Assembly (NCBI RefSeq): GCF_000264995.1 | Contig: NW_006767437.1 | Coordinates: forward strand, 796,881 to 860,880 | Direction: 5' to 3' | Origin: Punctularia strigosozonata HHB-11173 SS5 | Lineage: Eukaryota; Basidiomycota; Agaricomycetes; Corticiales; Punctulariaceae | DNA length: 64,000 nucleotides | In this document: one piece after another, positions 13,101-24,384 of the stretch | Layout of the letters: every line of letters starts with the position of its first letter | How positions within the stretch are numbered: the stretch's first letter is position 1 | The notes under the pieces: generated by a model | Seen by the model: only the letters and a program-made list of their open reading frames with translations | What the model was told of the DNA's origin: nothing | Databases searched by the model: none | Made by a program: the position numbers and the translations under genes

Positions 13101-13440
13101 AATCATCCGGCGGCGTACGGAATCTCAAGTTCGGGCCCGACGCGAAGTGTTGCACCTCGTTCCTTGGCTATCCTGATGCTCTCCAGGATACGCTTCAGGT
13201 TGCCCTATCGAAGTCGTAAGCATCTCATCACGACACGCCTAGCGCATCCGTCGCGCTCACGTCGAAATCGAGTGCCCATTGATTGAGAGAGCTAATGGAC
13301 ATTAGTGGCCCTCAATCAGCTACCAATGTCCCGTTGCAGGCGAAGACGCTCCACTAACCACCTAAACGTGAAGCTGGTATCATACGTGCGTCCGATGATG
13401 AATGTCAAGCATACGTTGCAAGAGTGATCAGATGTCCCAT
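10173..13440 (-). CDS. QNS1: glutamine-dependent NAD+ synthetase
   Basis: This enzyme makes NAD+ from deamido-NAD+, ATP and glutamine. The start MGHLITLAT at 13440 is followed at once by an intron, then the nitrilase-type glutaminase domain. The glutaminase triad is recognisable: Glu in GPELEIPGYG near 13.1 kb, Lys in [14 protein letters not shown] near 12.8 kb, and the nucleophilic Cys in [11 protein letters not shown] near 12.5 kb. The synthetase domain has the P-loop [20 protein letters not shown] near 11.6 kb and the substrate segment [12 protein letters not shown] near 11.0 kb. The protein ends LPDKSKKSD. About ten small introns split the gene. In the first half exons are short, so exact borders at 12.0-13.3 kb are less certain than the assignment. 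Confidence 0.93.
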
Positions 13441-14026
13441 TCGCGGTTTATACGCGTCTTTATTAGTCCAGACTGTAGAATGTCACACTGGTCCTCTCTC
13501 AACGAATAGTTTTGTTAGTGGTTGAGTTGACCCGGTGAAACGATTGTGGTGAAGTGAGCGATACAACAGCATCTGAATCAGTCGAGAACTCGCGGACCGC
13601 GACGCGCAATTCAGTGACTCGGTCGCAGCCCCCTATTACCTACGCCTCCCTTGACGTCGACATCGCCAGTATTGTCCGTGTCCACCTACCTCATCCATGG
13701 TTATCCATCACGCTAAAAAGTACACCAGGGGCTCTTTGCATGATGAGCCCGGTACACCGCGGCACGCGCCCCGTGGCTTCGACACGGCTTCATATTCCGC
13801 CCACGACTTCGATTCCCTACAAGCGGCAGTTCTGCAGCCATCGATTGACTGAACTCCACATAGTACACACAATGCATCTGGATTACGGAACACCTCGTAC
13901 GCCAGAGCCAGTCATGCTGCCGCAGCATACTATACAAAGGGGGAGCTTTGTCTGGTTACTCACGTCGAGAGTGACCTCCACCCGATTTCACCAAGGTTAC
14001 GTCTACCCAGCCGCCGTTATGGACCA
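13441..14026. other. gap between NAD+ synthetase start and next gene's 3' end
   Basis: This should contain the NAD+ synthetase promoter and the 3' UTR of the minus-strand gene that ends near 14.0 kb. Open frames at 13.55-14.04 kb (plus) and 13.71-13.94 kb (minus) have no recognisable content. A late minus-strand exon of the neighbouring gene could extend to 13956 or 13708 under alternative splicing. Confidence 0.4.
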
Positions 14027-16230
14027 TGAACATTGATAATGTCCGCGGAGGACCGCAACTCCTCTGTTGCTTGCGGAGATGGTCCCATACTACTTCCAGG
14101 CGAGGTCACCGGAAGCTCATGTTGGTCTTTCATTTCAGAAACGGAAACGAATCTTGCTGAAGCCGACTCTGCCATCGTCAGAGCCGACGAGTACGTCCAG
14201 AGTGATCTCTTCGCCCGGAGTATGGTCGGTATGCTCGCTGAGGCATCTTAGTGTGATGACCGGCGAGCGCAGCGAGCCAGTTGACCCCCCAAACACTGCG
14301 AACTCCCCCTTGTGTTCTGCAGATTTGCGCATCCATACGTGAACTGTACCAGCTGAATAGGTAGACCGTCAGGTGAATAGAAGCAACTTGAGGCAACCAA
14401 GATATGACGAACTTCTCGTGCCTCGTAGAACTATTTGATCCTGGGGGCCGGCGAAACAGCTTGGGCCAGAAAACTCGACTGACAGAGATGTAAAGAACGC
14501 GTGGAGCAATCGGAGCCTCGGTTTCTGAAATCGGTATCCGTCCGGCTCCTCGATTTTCCACAGCCTTGGACTCTGTATACGGTGTCATGATCATGGAAGC
14601 GCAAACTATTAGTTATCGACAACCTACTTTTCTTCCGTAAGACACCAATGCATAGTATCCTTGACTATTGCTCGCCACGATGTGGCTAATTTCATGCAGC
14701 AAAGGTTGTCGGTGCATTATTGCGTCCTTATCATGCTCCGGGTCCGCGTCCTCATGAAGTACTGCCGATCACTGATCAGAATTACGGTCCTGCTTGCAGA
14801 GGATAGCTGCTGAGTTAATTCTCAATACATACATATTAATTCGTTGTGCTGCTCGCGTCCAATTCTGGGCCTCGAGTCCCTAGAAAGATACACCGCCGAG
14901 AGGATGAGGTAGGATGTTTCAGGGACATGAGCTGCGACCCGTAGACAAAAACGTTTGTTGGGGGTCATTTCTCGCTCGATTGATATCTGTGGCAAAGAGG
15001 AATTGGCGGCATCGGACTAGGAAAACAAACTCAATGATAACATGCGGTGCCGACTGATCACTACATACCGCGGTTGACTTACAAATCGACTTCGAGTCAT
15101 TTCAGCGCATGTTTGCTTCAAGAGGGACGTTCTCGCACTCACAAATCTGATGAGCTGTGCACCCTCCGCAGACCAGAAAGTGTCCTTGACGCGGGATCGT
15201 GCCAAGCAATTGCTCACACGTTCGCGTAGAAGTTCTTTACCATCCGCAGCACGCTGAGGTTTACCCTTATGGTCTTCGACAAGGATGCTAGTGGTGAAGG
15301 TGCCGTAGACTCCCGGTGAATTTCGAACACGGATCTGATCTGGAAGTTCGTTAACCAGGTTGAAGTTAGTTTTCTCAAGTCTTTCCCCATCTCGAATCCA
15401 GATCCCTTTCGTGGTTCTTTCAAGAAAGAAGTCCCCAGAGAACATCCTGGTCAGGAAGGAACATGTCAAAACGGCGGTCTGGCTGAATTGAAGATGTAGA
15501 CGAGATATGCTCACGATAAGAGTTGCAGCGGCAATGGTTCTGGCTCTTCGGCCTTCTTGGTGTAACGTATCTGCTCTCCTGTCGAGGAGTCGGTCACTGG
15601 AACTTTGAGTACTCTCAAGGTTCGATCCCACCTGCCGATGTCTGGTGAGCATGCGAAGATACGGTAGTTCGATGTATGACATACCCTGCGGTGACAAGTA
15701 TATTCTTGCTTCTCGACAGACACAAAGCTATCACCGATTGCCCCTGGTGCTCGACAAGCACTTTCGCGGTTGCCTGATGAACATCAGGATCCGCAGTTGC
15801 TTGACCAACCGCAGCGCGACGCGTCGAACTTTCGTCAACGAATCCTTCCTCTGCCAGGTTCAGGAACATGCACAAAGGAGTGCGCATTATGGAATAAACG
15901 AGTAAAACCGTGAGATGGTGCACTTTGACACCGTCCTTCTTGTGGATGGCAGCAAGCCATGACGGCGAGGTTCTTTGTTCAAAAGTCTCCCACATTCTCT
16001 CCGTCGCTAAGCACGATCCAGTTCAGTCACCTTGAAAGCTTGTCGTACGGAGCTGATAGCTCCCCAACGTCTACGAGCTCACCAGTTTCAGGGACATCTT
16101 GCAAGCGTTGCCTGCAGGATTCCGTGTCGGATCGAGTGTTATTCGGTGGAACTGACTCCCCCCCGGTGGCTTCTCTTACACCCAGAGTTTGTAAGTCTGT
16201 ACCTCTTTCGAGGTCAGGAGAGGTTGTCAT
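14027..16230 (-). CDS. uncharacterised multi-exon protein with HExxH motif
   Basis: I do not recognise the family. A coherent protein emerges on the minus strand from the ATG at 16230 (MTTSPDLERGTDLQTL). It continues through TERMWETFEQRTSPSWLAAI, LVYSIMRTPLCMFLNLAEEG, IALCLSRSKNILVTAG, WDRTLRVLKVPVTD, FLERTTKGIWIRDGERL and TFWSAEGAQLIRF, then SYLILSAVYLSRDSRPR. Next comes QPLLHEISHIVASNSQG, a perfect HExxH in a hydrophobic helix. The last exons read LWKIEEPDGYRFQKP, HVWMRKSAEHKGEFAVFG and EEITLDVLVGSDDGRVGF. Splice signals are good at several junctions, for example a CTAAT branch site before the 14.58 kb acceptor. An alternative start is the ATG at 16375. The stop could be 14027 or 13956, depending on the last intron. 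It could be a zinc peptidase, but only the motif supports that. Confidence 0.55.
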
Positions 16231-16428
16231 CTTCAAGATACTACCCAGCGAAGTCCATGTCCGCTCGAGGAGCGGACGCGAGACAACACGCTCGTTTGCC
16301 TCAGACCTGTTGCTGCTACCCTCCGGTTGTCGATGTTCATTCCCTTTTCCATTGCCGTGTCGCATTTTTCCAGCTTCGTGCGATAACTCAGGTTGAGGAC
16401 ATCTTCGCTGATTCACTAGATTCGGCAC

Positions 16429-18762
16429 TTACCTTCCCTTTTCAGGAGAGAAACCAACTTTAGCCCCGATGTGTCTGAACCTGAAGCTGTATTCAGTTTT
16501 TCCCCTTGATACACACGTGAGTGGCGCGCCTTCGATGCTCTGATATTGAATCGCCGAGCTACTCTTCTTCTGTATACCACCGGATACGTTCTGAAGCAAC
16601 GAGCATAGCCAAGGGAGTCGAGTGTGTGTATCATCCGCCCGCAACTCGTGCACGGTAGGGTGCGACTCGCCCTGAGAGGGTCGCTGTAGCGCTCTCAATT
16701 CTTCTTGCTTCGAATTTGGCTTCTCGACGTCGCCCTGTGACTCCGATTGAATATGTCCTGGGAGAAGCCAAGTCAGAGCGATTATCAAGCCTAAACCACT
16801 GGCGATTGTAGCGGCAGTCGTGATAGCCGAAGTAACCTTATTCTAAGAAAGGCAGTGTCAGATACTGGGGCAGCCGATACTAAAGATGTGTACCTGATCT
16901 GATGCATATACATATACCATTATGGCGACAGCAAAACACAGCATCGAGGGAACTAGGGTGAGCATGGGGGAGTGATGTAGCCAAACACGGAGGATGTGTG
17001 GGATTTCATCAAGACTGAAAGGTTCGGGAAGGTCAGATTTGACGATGCGAGGGAGGTAGTATATTAGAAAGGCCGCTCACAATTTGGTCTCGATCCATGC
17101 GTACCCTGCGAGACTGTTTACGGCGCAGGCAATGCTCAGCACTAGGGAAAGATACCAGAACGCCGCGAATGTTGCGTTGGCATCGGCCGCTGACTTGCTT
17201 GTGCCACCTTGAAACTGCAGCATTGTGGCTATTTAAGACCATGAAGCGGAATTGTTTGAGAGAGGCAGACGATACACCTACCAGTCACGCCGCTAAGCAA
17301 GGTGGCTACCGCTGTCAAGTACGTGTAACGAGAAGATCTCTCTTGTTGTTCCCTCTTTAAGACAGTGATTGCTTTGAATGCGACATAAGCATGTTTCGTT
17401 CGATACCAATACGTGATATCCGCCATACCTTCCTTCCTGAGTGACGTAATCACTTCACACATGCCATCCATATCGTGTTTGATATGTTTCGAGAGCTCGA
17501 GCATGAACAACCGAATAGTATGTTCTCGGAATCTCGCTGGAGGTTGGAAATTGTCATCGAAATATGCTTTAACTACACAAAATACCCACCTCGTGGGAAA
17601 TCACTGCAGTGCAGGAACCAAAACTGCATACTAGAATCAGGGTAGGACATAGCCCCTTCAAGCAAGCAGACTTACCTCGAGGTCTTCTTCGAACGCCGTC
17701 AACGACCCTTCCCCTGCATGTCGCCTGAAATCCGGCACCGCCATGAGGCAATTGTAGAAGGTGCGAAGTGACACGAGCACTTTTTTCAGTTGCGTGGTGA
17801 AATATTCTGAACTCGCGCCAGGTTGTTCGAAATGATGGCCATTGAGCTTGTACCCATAGTATTCCTGGCGCCCGTCTTGGAACTGAATCTTTCCATCCTG
17901 CGGATACAAGGCTGCGGCGTTTTCGTAGACGAGGAAGTGAAGAATTTCCAGGGCCTTGTCAAGCCTTATGACTGAATGAATCACCTCGTGATGCCGGCAA
18001 ATCGAGCGAATATCCCGTGCCATCATTGAGAGCTGATATACCATGTTAGTATGTGCTATACAAGCAGAGATCCCAACGCGCACCTGTTCTCTGAGCAGAG
18101 TAACACTCCTGCAAAGAATCAGACAATCAAGTTGAGATCGAGCACTTTGCGTTGGCACAGAGCTTACTTCTGAAACTGCTTGAAGGAGTCGACCCTCTTT
18201 GCATCGACCCGTTCTCTGCCTGAGACTAACAGCCGATTGTTGCAGTATACCCTGATTGAAGCGGTGTAACACTCACCCTGAGCTGATATTTCTGGAAACC
18301 CCCAGGTCGTTGTAGCGCCTACGGGGTAGATCATATTCTATCTCAGAGGGGAGGGAATGAGATGGATGACATGTGCTTACTTTCGCCAGAGGAGAGTAGG
18401 ACACTACGAATGATCCCGTTAAAATGGCGGTCCGTTACGTTGACGGGTTGTGTTGGTGGAGGGGGAAAGGCGCCGAGTAACGCGAAACCATTCATCTTCG
18501 TAGAGTCTTCAGACTCTACGGGCGCCATGGGTGGCTCCTGGCTAGATGACGGCGGTGAGATGCGCCCGAACATCAAGAGGTACGATTGTCGGAACAGTGC
18601 GATGGACGGGAGATGAAAGCAGGTGTCCTTATAGCTGCAGACCTTTCGCATGTCCTTGATTACGTTTCAGACGTGGATGTAAAGTAAGTTGCATCCTACG
18701 TACCACCCAGAATAGCCCCATAAGCGCCAGGTGGCGTCCTGCGGGAAAGCAAGATGCCACAT
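16429..18762 (-). CDS. uncharacterised four-TM protein of a basidiomycete-type family
   Basis: From the ATG at 18762 (MWHLAFPQDATWRLWGYSG) spliced exons give one continuous frame. Recognisable blocks include YKDTCFHLPSIALFRQSYLL, NGIIRSVLLSSGES, DSFKQFQ, HHEVIHSVIRLDKALEILHF, YYGYKLNGHHFEQPG and FREHTIRLFMLELSKHIKHD. The C-terminal half has four hydrophobic segments: YTYLTAVATLLSGVTATMLQ, FWYLSLVLSIACAVNSLAGY, MLTLVPSMLCFAVAIMVYVY and SAITTAATIASGLGLIIALT. The paired-TM pattern resembles uncharacterised membrane proteins common in mushroom genomes, by memory of pattern only. The end is TAA at 16429. Using a canonical GTAAGT donor there would instead give a slightly longer tail stopping at 16337. 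Function unknown. It lies 85 bp downstream of a TATATAA box. Confidence 0.6.
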
Positions 18763-18844
18763 GTTCACGACATTTCGAGGTTGGACCGCATAACGCACCT
18801 AGTACCGCGTTGGATTCTGGGATCAACTGTGGAGCAGTCTTGTG

Positions 18845-18852
18845 TTATATAA
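18845..18852 (-). promoter_or_regulatory. TATA-like box of the four-TM gene
   Basis: The sequence TATATAA (minus strand GTTTATATAACAC) lies about 85 bp upstream of the ATG at 18762. Nothing else in the interval competes as a core promoter. No experimental support. Confidence 0.4.
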
Positions 18853-18862
18853 ACCTTGATTG

Positions 18863-19849
18863 GCTGGAGTCGGGTTCTGGGAAAGTCTAGATATTCAATC
18901 CTATTTCTTTCGTGCGATTACAGAGCGCTCGGCGAGAGACCGGCACCACTGTCCAATCCACCGTGAGCTATGGCCGTCGCTATATATATGCGTCTCCACG
19001 GGCAATCTTGAGACTCTGGATCAGCTGGAGAAAGGAGCTACCAGACTAGAAAGTAAAAACACACTATTTTCGCCGTGCTTCCCCCGATGTCTGCGCATTA
19101 GAACGACGCCTCATGGATGTATCCGATTCTTCATGATTCTTGTTTCAAAGCATACTTAATCTGCGCGCAACGTGTGATACGCCACTGTCCGGTGGAGACA
19201 CGGGCGCCTATGTCAAACTTTCTCATCGGTATCAGAACGGCACGATCCCATGTTCGCTGCCTCATGGACGGCATGGACGGAACTTTGTTAAGGCCGACGT
19301 CCATGTGAACACACGCAGTGAATGCCTTTATCCCAAGATGGAAAACCGGGTGAGTCTTGGAAACAGGAAGACAGCTTGCTCAGTTTCTCATATGGCCGGA
19401 TCCGAACACGCTCTTCTTCCACGATTCCAACAAGCCGATATCGAAGCGTCGTTCGGATGGATCCATACCTAAGAATAAGCGCGAAGCACGGCACAGTCGG
19501 AGCTGCTCCATGAGCAAGAGAAGAAAGGTTTGCAAGGTGGTGTCGTTGAGGATGCATGTCATGTCGGTGAACGCTGCTTGAATGCAACTTTGAGCTGGGT
19601 AGCATGAGCTCAGGAAACAGGTTTGCACGTCGTACGAGTCCACTCAATCTGTAGATAGCGAGACAGTAGTGCGGGGTATACAGCACAAGCTCGTCAACGC
19701 GGAAGTGGCAAGAGGTGGCAAGTGCGTGCCGCGGCTCAAACCCTCGTATAATCTCGTTTTCCCCTCCCTCGTTGTACCACGGCTCCGCATCCACATTCTC
19801 ACTTATTGCTCATTATTGCAACTATCACCCCTGTCAACTACTGCATCAC
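18863..19849. other. intergenic, no supported gene
   Basis: About 1 kb between the divergent four-TM gene and eIF4E2. Several open frames of 60-170 codons overlap on both strands around 19.1-19.8 kb without domain content or intron-consistent extension. I see no RNA gene. Confidence 0.45.
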
Positions 19850-20877
19850 ATGGCCGGTTACTTTTCCAACCACTCACAATCCCAATCGCGTTTCCCGAGC
19901 GCGAATGCTACGAACGCGCCGTCATCGACCACGACTGCAGTGGCTGCGCCCGGTAAACCAACAAGGATACCCTCCTCAGGCCGCTTCTCGACATCCGTAT
20001 CGTCCTCCGGCGACGACAAGACGTTGACGAGAGACAAAAGCCGTTCCGGTAATGGGACGCCTACAGGTGTACACCCTCTGAAAAACACGTATGTTCGTGC
20101 AATCGCCCGGTTTGGGTCTTCTTCGCGCATCTGAAGCCCTGTTCCCGCAGCTGGGTTTTTTGGTTCCGCCAACAACGTGCTCCTGGAAACAAGACACTCA
20201 ACTATGAGGAGGGTATCAAGAAGGTCGCGGCATTCAGCTCTGTGAGCCGCACCCCCACCGTCGTCGCACTCCGTTCTCAACTTGGATGGCATAGGTCGAA
20301 TCCTTCTGGTCCCTCTGGACACACGTCAATCCTCCGTCGGCTCTCCAGCCGACGACGGACTACCTCCTCTTCCACTCGGGCGTACGCCGACCGGTATGGG
20401 AAGATCCCGTCAACATCTCGGGCGGGAAATGGATCCTTCGTCTTAAGAAGGGGGTGGCGGACCGTATCTGGGAGGATTTGGTCCTAGCGATCATTGGCGA
20501 CCAGTTCGCCGACGCGGACAGCCTGGATAAGGATGGACCGGAGATATGTGGCTGCACGATTAGCGTGAGGCAGAGCGAGGACGTTGTGCAGCTGTGGAAC
20601 CGCCAGGAGAAGCCCGAGGTCAAAGAGAAGATCAGGTATGTTCCCCAACTATCCACCTGCCTGCGGGCCTCGCTCATGTCATGGCATCACAGGGAGACCA
20701 TGCGAAGAGTACTAAACCTTCCCGCCTCCACGATCATCGAGTACAAATCGAACAATGGTTAGCTTGATACCGCATTCGTCGCCTGCGTATTGCATGTTGA
20801 TCTCCCGGTTAGACTCCATGCAAGACCGGTCAACCTTCCGGCCGGCACCTTCCAGTGACCGTACCCCCCTATCATGA
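19850..20877 (+). CDS. class II cap-binding protein eIF4E2 / 4EHP
   Basis: This is an mRNA 5'-cap-binding protein of the eIF4E fold. A Ser/Thr-rich N terminus of about 75 residues precedes the core, which starts HPLKNTWVFWFRQQRAPGNK. It continues with VESFWSLWTHVNPPSA, RRPVWEDPVNISGGKWILRL, RIWEDLVLAIIGDQF, EICGCTISVRQSEDVVQLWN and RETMRRVLNLPASTIIEYK. The LRRVLNLP..I.EYK ending and the Tyr in TLNYEEGIK, where class I eIF4E has Trp, place it with the 4EHP/eIF4E2 class, which usually represses translation. Introns begin in AAC-AC|GTATGT, after AGC TCT, before RETM, and after AAT G. The tail is NDSMQDRSTFRPAPSSDRT. Trp103 of the cap sandwich (VWED) is present. Confidence 0.9.
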
Positions 20878-21161
20878 TAAGCAAAGTGGACCACCAACCT
20901 CTGAAGTGGTTACTTGAGCCGCTTAGGGCAGCGAATATGTGCGTCGCTGGTGTTCACGAATCACCTATGTAGCATTGCAAGACTGCGCGACGAATGTGAT
21001 TGCATGCGCGTCAGTCTGCTGGCACTGAAATTGTGTTCACTGTATCCATCTGTAGGAGGAAACCGCGTTGCTTGCAACTGTGATTAAGATATATCGTGAT
21101 ACTGAACAGCGGCCCAGCTGGAGTATTAAGAGCAGATGCCGATTGCTGAACGTATATTTGT

Positions 21162-21533
21162 CTATTTTCTCCTTTTCGCGCGTCGACTGTCCTCTGCGGA
21201 GCAGAATTCAGAAAAGAACAACGCAGACAGGATGGGCAACCTACCCTTGCTGCTGACTTTCTTCGGTGCGCCCTTTCCCCTTGCTTTCCGGTCCTCGACG
21301 TCCATAAGCCTCTGTTCCTCTGCCTCGTTCATAACTTTAAGTTCGCGGAACTCCCGCAATGCCTGGGGAATATCGAGTTCCTCCGGGTAATATTTGAGGA
21401 GAGCAGGCCCGATGAGGCGTCGCCGAAGGTATTTCGCGCCGGTGCGGGCGGATGTGGGGTTGTATGATGTTTGGAAGATGCTGCATCGCAGGCGGGTGAG
21501 CGCCGCGAGGCGTGAAGGCGCTATTGTCGCCAT
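21162..21533 (-). CDS. mitochondrial small ribosomal subunit protein mS33
   Basis: This small-subunit mitoribosomal protein is homologous to yeast Rsm27. Key family features are LRCSIFQTSYNPTSARTGAK at the N terminus, the RLIGPALLKYYP block, and the basic RKARGKGAPKK tail. One intron (GTAGGT donor after SSK, acceptor CCGCAG) joins a last exon coding EDSRRAKRRK. The intron length is a multiple of three, so the frame is also open without splicing. Length of about 100 residues fits the family. It is divergent from KEI1. Confidence 0.88.
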   Translation of the reverse strand: MATIAPSRLAALTRLRCSIFQTSYNPTSARTGAKYLRRRLIGPALLKYYPEELDIPQALREFRELKVMNEAEEQRLMDVEDRKARGKGAPKKVSSKGRLPILSALFFSEFCSAEDSRRAKRRK

Positions 21534-21824
21534 GCTAGCTTGTGTTGGATCCTCTGAGGGCAGCTACGGCCTGCGAGCCGCAGTATGAACAGAACGGAGC
21601 CCCGAGTGGACGTCGTGAGTGGATGAAGACGCCGACGAAGTCGGTGCCAACGCGCAGCAACGCGCCAACCCGTGCCTCTCTTCACGAAGCCTCAGGCTGA
21701 CCAAAACTTCGACCCAACCACCACCACCCTGTTTTTCGTGTCCTATCGCGGTTATCCCGACTTAGCTGGCTGTACGAGACTCTTGAAAGAACGCTCTGTG
21801 CCTGTGCTTTAGCACTTGCACCTC
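21534..21824. promoter_or_regulatory. bidirectional promoter mS33/KEI1
   Basis: The 291 bp between the start codons of the divergent mS33 (21533) and KEI1 (21825) genes must carry both promoters. No obvious TATA box. Confidence 0.55.
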
Positions 21825-22965
21825 ATGAAGTTGATGTTGCGCCCCGAATGGAAGCCGCGGCCGGCCTCGTCGTTTCTTGGCTGCCTTGACTTGAAGATCG
21901 GCGTCACTGTAGCCTTACTGTTTGCCGTGAGCACCAAGTTCCATGCCTACGTTTTGAAGCTGAAGATTTTTCTTTCCAGTTGCTCAACAAGGTTGCGGGC
22001 GTTTATGGTCTTATTGCGGCCTTGACCGGAGCCGGCGGCTCGTTCGCCCAAATAAGCCTCTACGTGTACTCGGTCTTCGGGCTCGTCGTCCTTGCGTGGG
22101 GTCTCAGGGCGGTAACGGAGGTGCGGGTATATCGCGCTCGGCTCAACATCAGTCATCTGACGTCAATACCGTTGTAGGAGGATGCTAAGCGTTCGCTGTA
22201 CTTCGCCCACATGTTCTTCGCCGACCACGTCCTCTCCACAATGTGGACGGTCTTCTTCGCTGTTACATATTGGGTATATACGCCACACGATGGACGAAGG
22301 CAAGCGAGCTCGGCGGCACAGGAGGAGATCATGAATGGCGGCATGAACAACCGGCCTCCGATGTCGGATGTGGAACGCGAAACTGCCGCTCGGATGATAT
22401 GGAACCAGGAGAAGGGCTCTGCAGCCGCGCTGATCACCATTGGCTGGTTATCCAAGGTACGTTCGTGCAGCTACACACTGGGGCGATTTGCTGATAACCT
22501 CGGTATCAGTTTTACTTCGCACTGCTAATCTACTCCTACGCGATGCATCTGCGACGAGGCTCGTATCGTTCCCTCCCACACTCGCGACCCAATCCTGCCA
22601 CAACCGGCGTATACGCCGCCCTCGGTGACGACGAAGAGGACGTCGAGATCGAGGAATTCTACCGCGTCCCCACCCGCACGCCCGCGGGCAACTCCATCAG
22701 CAACTTCGGCGACTTGAGCACAACGTCCGGGCGTCTGCAGAAGCAAGCGTCGCGCAATCCGAGCTCGAAGTCGCTCGGAGACGACGCAGTGGACGAGGTG
22801 CTGTTCGACGAGGACGAGGCGGATAGGCACTCGCGGCTAGCGAGCGCGGAGGGGAGTACGAGCAAGAGCTCGTCGGAAGATGAGCCGCCGGCGGGAGTGG
22901 GCGCTGGCCACGACCGGAGTCGGACGGCGCGGGCGTGGATGGCGCCGGTACCGGGCGCACGATGA
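21825..22965 (+). CDS. KEI1: inositol phosphorylceramide synthase regulatory subunit Kei1
   Basis: Kei1 is the Golgi membrane subunit required for activity and localisation of IPC synthase (Aur1). The start MKLMLRPEWKPRPASSF precedes the family hallmark LDLKIGVTVALLFALLNKV, made by splicing out 21927-21979. Further TM segments are VYGLIAALTGAGGSFAQ, YVYSVFGLVVLAWGL, HMFFADHVLSTMWTVFFAV and SKFYFALLIYSYAMHL. The cytosolic tail is long, acidic and Ser-rich (YAALGDDEEDVEIEEFYR). Introns interrupt each TM-coding block. The ATG at 21825 is the only one in frame at the expected place. The fungal-specific family and TM spacing make the call solid. Confidence 0.9.
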
Positions 22966-23084
22966 CCGGGGCGTTTTCGGAGGGTCTTTTCTGCACATTG
23001 CACACACTATACAGCATCTTCGTAATGTCATACCACCTCGGAAATCGGAATACGGGCTCGTTTTTTTTTTCATCTTCTGTCCCG

Positions 23085-24384
23085 TTATCCGACTTTCTCG
23101 AGGCTTCGCTCGTCTGATGGATTGGGCGCCTTGTCGACGTGGCTCTGCCGTGATGGGACTCGCGTCGGCGCGTCGCTGAGGGGGAGATTGTCTTCCGCAT
23201 CTCTAGAGGTGGACGCTCCACCGTCAAGGTCTGGGGTGGTATCGTCAGGCGGCTGCCGTTGAGCCAGGCGCCGCCGTCTCCGACGAGCCAACGGGTTCAG
23301 GATGAAATATAGTAGGATGACGAGACCATCGAGCGCCTGTACGTCGTCGAAGGTTCAACGTCGGATATATGTGGGGTTGAGGCATGCTCACTACAACGAG
23401 CGAATATGAGATCGCCGCCAGGGTGTCCAATTTGGTCTTGAACACCAGCGAAAGCAGGTTGAATACGCCGCCTAGCATGTCCACGGTCATGAAGATGATC
23501 GATATCCCGATGACCTCGCCGTGCTTGTATATTTCCCAGTACTGTGGACTGCGCCAGAAATGAGACAGCTGGTCCTGGTGCGGATAGAGTTGCAGTCGTA
23601 CAGGAGCGCGGAAGATATCATGATCGCAGCGAGAATGCCAAAAACCTTGACAGGCGCATCATTCCCGTGCCCATGATTGTACACTGGCTGCAGACGAAAT
23701 ATCAGAATGCGCGCCTCGACCTTTTCCCAATCAACCGAGCTTACCCGGATGGCGAAAACCATGCCAGCCTCGAATGCCCCAGCAAAAATACATGTACCAA
23801 GCCACATGATGATCGAGGTGCGCTTGGACCGGCCCTGGCCATAGTACAGGCACTGTCGAGGAAATGACATGAGGACAGTGTGCATAAAAAACGGTGGCAT
23901 AAGACGTACCTGAGCCCATGATGCCAGACACAACACCATGAACAGTTGAGGCTGAACAATCAAGGGGATGTTCAAGTTTTGGACGATGGCATAGATGCCA
24001 AGTGGGATGCCTGCGACACCCCACATAAATCTGAAAATGATACGGTGAGGATTACGATGATCAGCTGTTTAGTTGCATGTTTTCGTACACCAATATTGAG
24101 GATAGGCCCTCCACCGATTTCTGGCGGAAACGAATTCAGAACACGCGAAATTGCTCAGGGAATGGATAATTCACCTCTCGGTAACTCTTAATCAGTTGCG
24201 GCACAAGCTGAACCTGAATGATACAGAACAGTCAGAAGAATCCCCGCTGATAGGGCAAGACAGAGTACCGTCCAGCATATAGTGCCTACCAGAGTATGGT
24301 CAATATGCATTCGTTTCGAAGTCCTATCCACTCAAGCTTACCGATGATACCAAAAACATTCTCAGCGACTTTGTTGACTGGCAT
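23085..24384 (-). CDS. PQ-loop repeat membrane transporter-like protein
   Basis: This seven-TM PQ-loop (MtN3-like fold) protein resembles fungal vacuolar or Golgi PQ-loop proteins. Short first exons splice to MPVNKVAENVFGIIG, TICWTVQLVPQLIKSYRE (first PQ motif) and KSVEGLSSILVFMWGVAGIP. The frame is restored only by a 32-nt exon near 24.1 kb that uses a GTACGA donor. Then come LGIYAIVQNLNIPLIVQPQL, FAGAFEAGMVFAIR, a second PQ region before HGEVIGISIIFMTVDMLGGV, and FNLLSLVFKTKLDTLAAISY. The tail is basic (LARRRRRRLAQRQPPDD) and ends at 23085. The substrate is unknown; related proteins export amino acids or act as scramblase regulators. Confidence 0.85.
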
